Assembly: GCA_012523605.1 (NCBI GenBank)
Contig: JAAYTY010000126.1
Coordinates: forward strand, 1 to 6,984
From: Candidatus Fermentibacterota bacterium
Lineage (GTDB): Bacteria > Fermentibacterota > Fermentibacteria > Fermentibacterales > Fermentibacteraceae
Direction of reading: 5' to 3'
Length of the DNA: 6,984 nt
In this document: piece by piece, positions 5,431 to 6,984 of the stretch
Position numbering within the stretch: the first letter of the stretch is position 1
Layout of the letters: every line of letters begins with the position of its first letter
The notes under the pieces: model-generated
What the model saw: only the letters and a program-made list of their open reading frames with translations
Told to the model about the DNA's origin: nothing
The model's database searches: none
Program-made: the position numbers and the translations under genes

Positions 5431-6594
5431 CTATCTGAGCCCCTCCGGGAGGAGGGACAGATCCGACACGAAATCCATGGCCTCAGTCCCGGACAGGCCC
5501 GCCAGCGGGCCAGCGAAGAGGTTCCGCGACTTCATGTCCTCTATCATCAACAGCATGCCCTGATTCCACGGATCGCTCGCGGACATGTCGTAAACGCTGG
5601 TGGCCATAGAGGCAAGCTCCACTTCGACCGGATTCCCCAGCCATTCGGCAACTGCGGCGGCTGCATCATCGGGATATGTGTTTATGTAGTCCGTAGCCGC
5701 GGCAAAGAGCCGGAGAGCGGCTGCAATCTCGGCTGCCTTGTTCTCACGGGCATCGAGAGAGGCTGCGATCGCGCAGCAGGGGTGGTTCCTGTAGGTGCCC
5801 GGAGGAAGAGTGGACAGGGGAGCGACGCATTTGCCCTCTCCGTTGTATTCGGCTAGTGCGCACCAGGGATTGTTGGAGACATACGCGTCGATCGTTCCGC
5901 TTGCCAGCCCGGGATTGAGATTCTCCTCGCCCTGCATGTTCATCATCACAACGAGGGCTCCGGGAGAAGGCGTGCCCTGGCTGTACTGGATGCCCTCCGC
6001 AGTCAGCGCAGCCTGGAAGATCACCATCGCAACGGCCGTCGGGTTCTTGTATCCCACAACGACAGGCTCGCTGCTGTTTCTGACCCATTGGATGAAGCTG
6101 GGCCAGTCGCTCACAGCCTCGTTGTCAGCAGCAACGACAAGCATGTCGCCTTCGGCATGGAGCGGCGAGACAATCTTCACGCCGGTGCCGGCATCACTGC
6201 TGGAGACGAATGCTGCGACTCCCCCGAAACCGAGATCATACTCACCGGCTGCCAGTCCCGCAGGGACGACCGATCCGCCGCCGGAAGCCTGTATCAGTTC
6301 TATCTCGGCGACTTTTACGTTGTTCTCGATCAGTGCGAAGAGCTCGCGTTCGCGCAGCGGAACGAGATAAATGCCATAGAGCTCTTTCATCCTGTCTCCT
6401 CTGAGCGCGGAGACATAGACTGCAGAATGGTGGTCATGGCCGACGTAGGCAACCCTCAGAAGCGGGGCTTCGGCATAGATGTCAACAGGGACTCCGGGAA
6501 CCTCCGGCTGCTCGGGCGGGGGAGCAGGCTGGCCGCACGCGACAACGAGGAGCACGCCCGACAACAGGACAGAAAAGAGCGATCCGGCCTTCAA
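5431..6594 (-). CDS. Lipoprotein solute-binding protein of an NMT1/SsuA-like ABC importer
   Basis: This is the extracytoplasmic substrate receptor of the importer, 387 residues, anchored by lipid at Cys20. The signal 'MKAGSLFSVLLSGVLLVVAC' has a good lipobox (V-V-A-C), followed by a proline-rich linker to about residue 37. The mature domain starts at 'LLRVAYVGHDHHSAVYVSAL' and includes 'GEYDLGFGGVAAFVSSSDAGTGVKIVSPLHAEGDMLVV' and 'GLASGTIDAYVSNNPWCALAE', the layout of nitrate/sulfonate/taurine-type binding proteins. Unusual are 'HDHH' (53-56), where such proteins often contact ligand, and four cysteines (245, 256, 273, 274, the last two in 'NHPCCAI'). The TTG start at 6594 is chosen because AAAGGAGGG ends four bases upstream and the signal peptide begins there. 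The frame remains open to 6642 but without a ribosome binding site. The substrate is not known. Confidence 0.92.
   Translation of the reverse strand: MKAGSLFSVLLSGVLLVVACGQPAPPPEQPEVPGVPVDIYAEAPLLRVAYVGHDHHSAVYVSALRGDRMKELYGIYLVPLRERELFALIENNVKVAEIELIQASGGGSVVPAGLAAGEYDLGFGGVAAFVSSSDAGTGVKIVSPLHAEGDMLVVAADNEAVSDWPSFIQWVRNSSEPVVVGYKNPTAVAMVIFQAALTAEGIQYSQGTPSPGALVVMMNMQGEENLNPGLASGTIDAYVSNNPWCALAEYNGEGKCVAPLSTLPPGTYRNHPCCAIAASLDARENKAAEIAAALRLFAAATDYINTYPDDAAAAVAEWLGNPVEVELASMATSVYDMSASDPWNQGMLLMIEDMKSRNLFAGPLAGLSGTEAMDFVSDLSLLPEGLR
5440..5446 (-). promoter_or_regulatory. Ribosome binding site for the permease TTG start
   Basis: GGAGGGG on the minus strand lies within the last codons of the binding-protein gene, ten bases before TTG at 5429-5427. 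It supports translation of the permease from that codon immediately after the upstream stop. Confidence 0.55.
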
Positions 6595-6598
6595 GATA

Positions 6599-6607
6599 CC
6601 CTCCTTT
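6599..6607 (-). promoter_or_regulatory. Strong ribosome binding site fixing the TTG start of the binding protein
   Basis: AAAGGAGGG on the minus strand is a near-complete Shine-Dalgarno sequence whose GGAGG core lies five bases before TTG at 6594-6592. It decides the start against the longer reading frame. Confidence 0.8.
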
Positions 6608-6635
6608 TGCAGAAAACCGACCCTTCCGGATGCTT

Positions 6636-6656
6636 GAACCATCCGCGGATCGGTTC
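6636..6656. promoter_or_regulatory. Palindrome upstream of the importer operon, possible operator
   Basis: GAACC-ATCCGCGGAT-C-GGTTC holds a perfect ten-base palindrome (6641-6650) flanked by inverted GAACC/GGTTC arms, offset by a single base. The right part, ATCGGTTCT (6649-6657), recurs exactly at 6692-6700, 43 bases away, or about four helical turns. A related inverted AAAACCGA lies at 6614-6621 near the ribosome binding site. This looks like a regulator binding array or leader structure for the importer operon. No regulator gene is in the window. Confidence 0.4.
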
Positions 6657-6662
6657 TGAACC

Positions 6663-6682
6663 AGGGCTGCTTGACCAGCCCT
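6663..6682 (-). other. Short hairpin in the importer leader
   Basis: AGGGCTG and CAGCCCT form a seven-base perfect inverted repeat around a six-base loop. It lies between the candidate promoter and the start of the binding-protein gene, so it would fold in the 5' leader RNA. It has no run of U after it on the minus strand, so it is not a standard intrinsic terminator. Confidence 0.4.
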
Positions 6683-6706
6683 CAGGAAAATATCGGTTCT
6701 CGTGCG

Positions 6707-6734
6707 AAAATACAATACCGAGAGCCTGTTGCAA
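6707..6734 (-). promoter_or_regulatory. Candidate promoter for the importer operon
   Basis: On the minus strand TTGCAA (6734-6729) and TATTTT (6712-6707) are separated by 16 bases and resemble -35 and -10 boxes (four of six matches each). They fall in the most AT-rich part of the 211-bp divergent spacer. The leader would be about 105 bases and include the hairpin and palindrome. For the opposite gene only a weak TATCTT at 6782-6787 is seen. Confidence 0.3.
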
Positions 6735-6805
6735 GGACACGACAGCCGTTGCCCGGCCTGGGAAGAAATCCTGTCAGCGGTTATCTTACCGGCATGAGGA
6801 GAATC

Positions 6806-6984
6806 ATGAAATCCGCGATCGTCTGCCTTCTGTTTCTGCTCGTGATTCCCGTCTCATGCGGCGACAGCCCTGGAGGTCCCGGGGCCTGGGAGGTTACTCC
6901 GCCGGAGAATCCCCTGCCTGCGGGCAACCGCCTGTTCGGGATCACGGTGACAGAAAACGAGGGCGGGTTCCTCCCGTCTTTCGA
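6806..6984 (+). CDS. Lipoprotein of unknown function, 3'-truncated by the window
   Basis: The first 59 residues of a plus-strand gene, divergent from the importer operon, are visible. The N-terminus 'MKSAIVCLLFLLVIPVSCGDSPGG' is a typical lipoprotein signal: a lysine, a hydrophobic core, and Cys18 followed by a polar linker. The proline three residues before the cysteine makes the lipobox imperfect. The mature part continues with 'NPLPAGNRLFGITVTENEGGFLPSF', which may be the first strand of a larger globular domain; I do not recognise the family. The ATG at 6806 has GAGGA five bases upstream. An in-frame ATG at 6794 would add 'MRRI' but lacks a ribosome binding site. Confidence 0.75.
   Translation, partial: MKSAIVCLLFLLVIPVSCGDSPGGPGAWEVTPPENPLPAGNRLFGITVTENEGGFLPSF

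Noticed and set aside
4759..5856. 365-codon plus-strand open frame opposite the permease and binding protein
   Set aside because: It lies entirely antisense to two well-supported genes and has low-complexity Arg/Pro/Ser-rich composition typical of shadow frames.

Overview
The window reads as ordinary chromosomal DNA from a GC-rich bacterium. Several predicted lipoproteins (signal peptides ending at a cysteine) and strong Shine-Dalgarno sequences are present. A folate-dependent TrmFO is encoded, which excludes lineages that rely on S-adenosylmethionine-dependent TrmA for this modification. The short lipoproteins of unknown family and the anaerobe-like binding protein suggest an uncultured or deeply branching Gram-negative-type lineage. 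That placement is an impression, not a demonstration.

Layout. The left edge (1-1023, plus strand) holds the 3' part of a TauE/SafE-type anion exporter, followed 15 bases later by a small cysteine-rich four-helix membrane protein; the two look like one operon. They converge on a long minus-strand block. In transcription order (right to left) that block is: a lipoprotein solute-binding protein (5431-6594), an ABC permease (4572-5429) and an ABC ATPase (3793-4575), which together form a complete nitrate/sulfonate/taurine-type (NMT1/SsuABC-like) importer; then a RAYT-type HUH transposase inside a 771-bp element with perfect 21-bp terminal inverted repeats (3009-3779); then trmFO (1660-2988) and a small secreted protein of unknown family (1040-1549). 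At the right edge a divergent plus-strand lipoprotein gene begins (6806) and runs out of the window.

How the parts relate. The three importer genes are tightly packed (1-base gap, then a 4-base overlap) and should be co-transcribed from the 211-bp divergent spacer at 6595-6805, which contains a palindrome, repeated short motifs and a hairpin. The substrate is not determined by the sequence. The mobile element sits exactly between the ATPase stop codon (13 bases away) and the trmFO start codon (20 bases away), so trmFO has lost, or never had, its own upstream region. A perfect extended -10 motif just inside the element faces trmFO and may drive it. Both element junctions carry short tandem repeats.

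Three of the minus-strand genes (binding protein, permease, transposase) appear to start with TTG behind clear ribosome binding sites. No tRNA, rRNA, CRISPR array or phage genes were seen, and no gene-free stretch exceeds about 210 bases.
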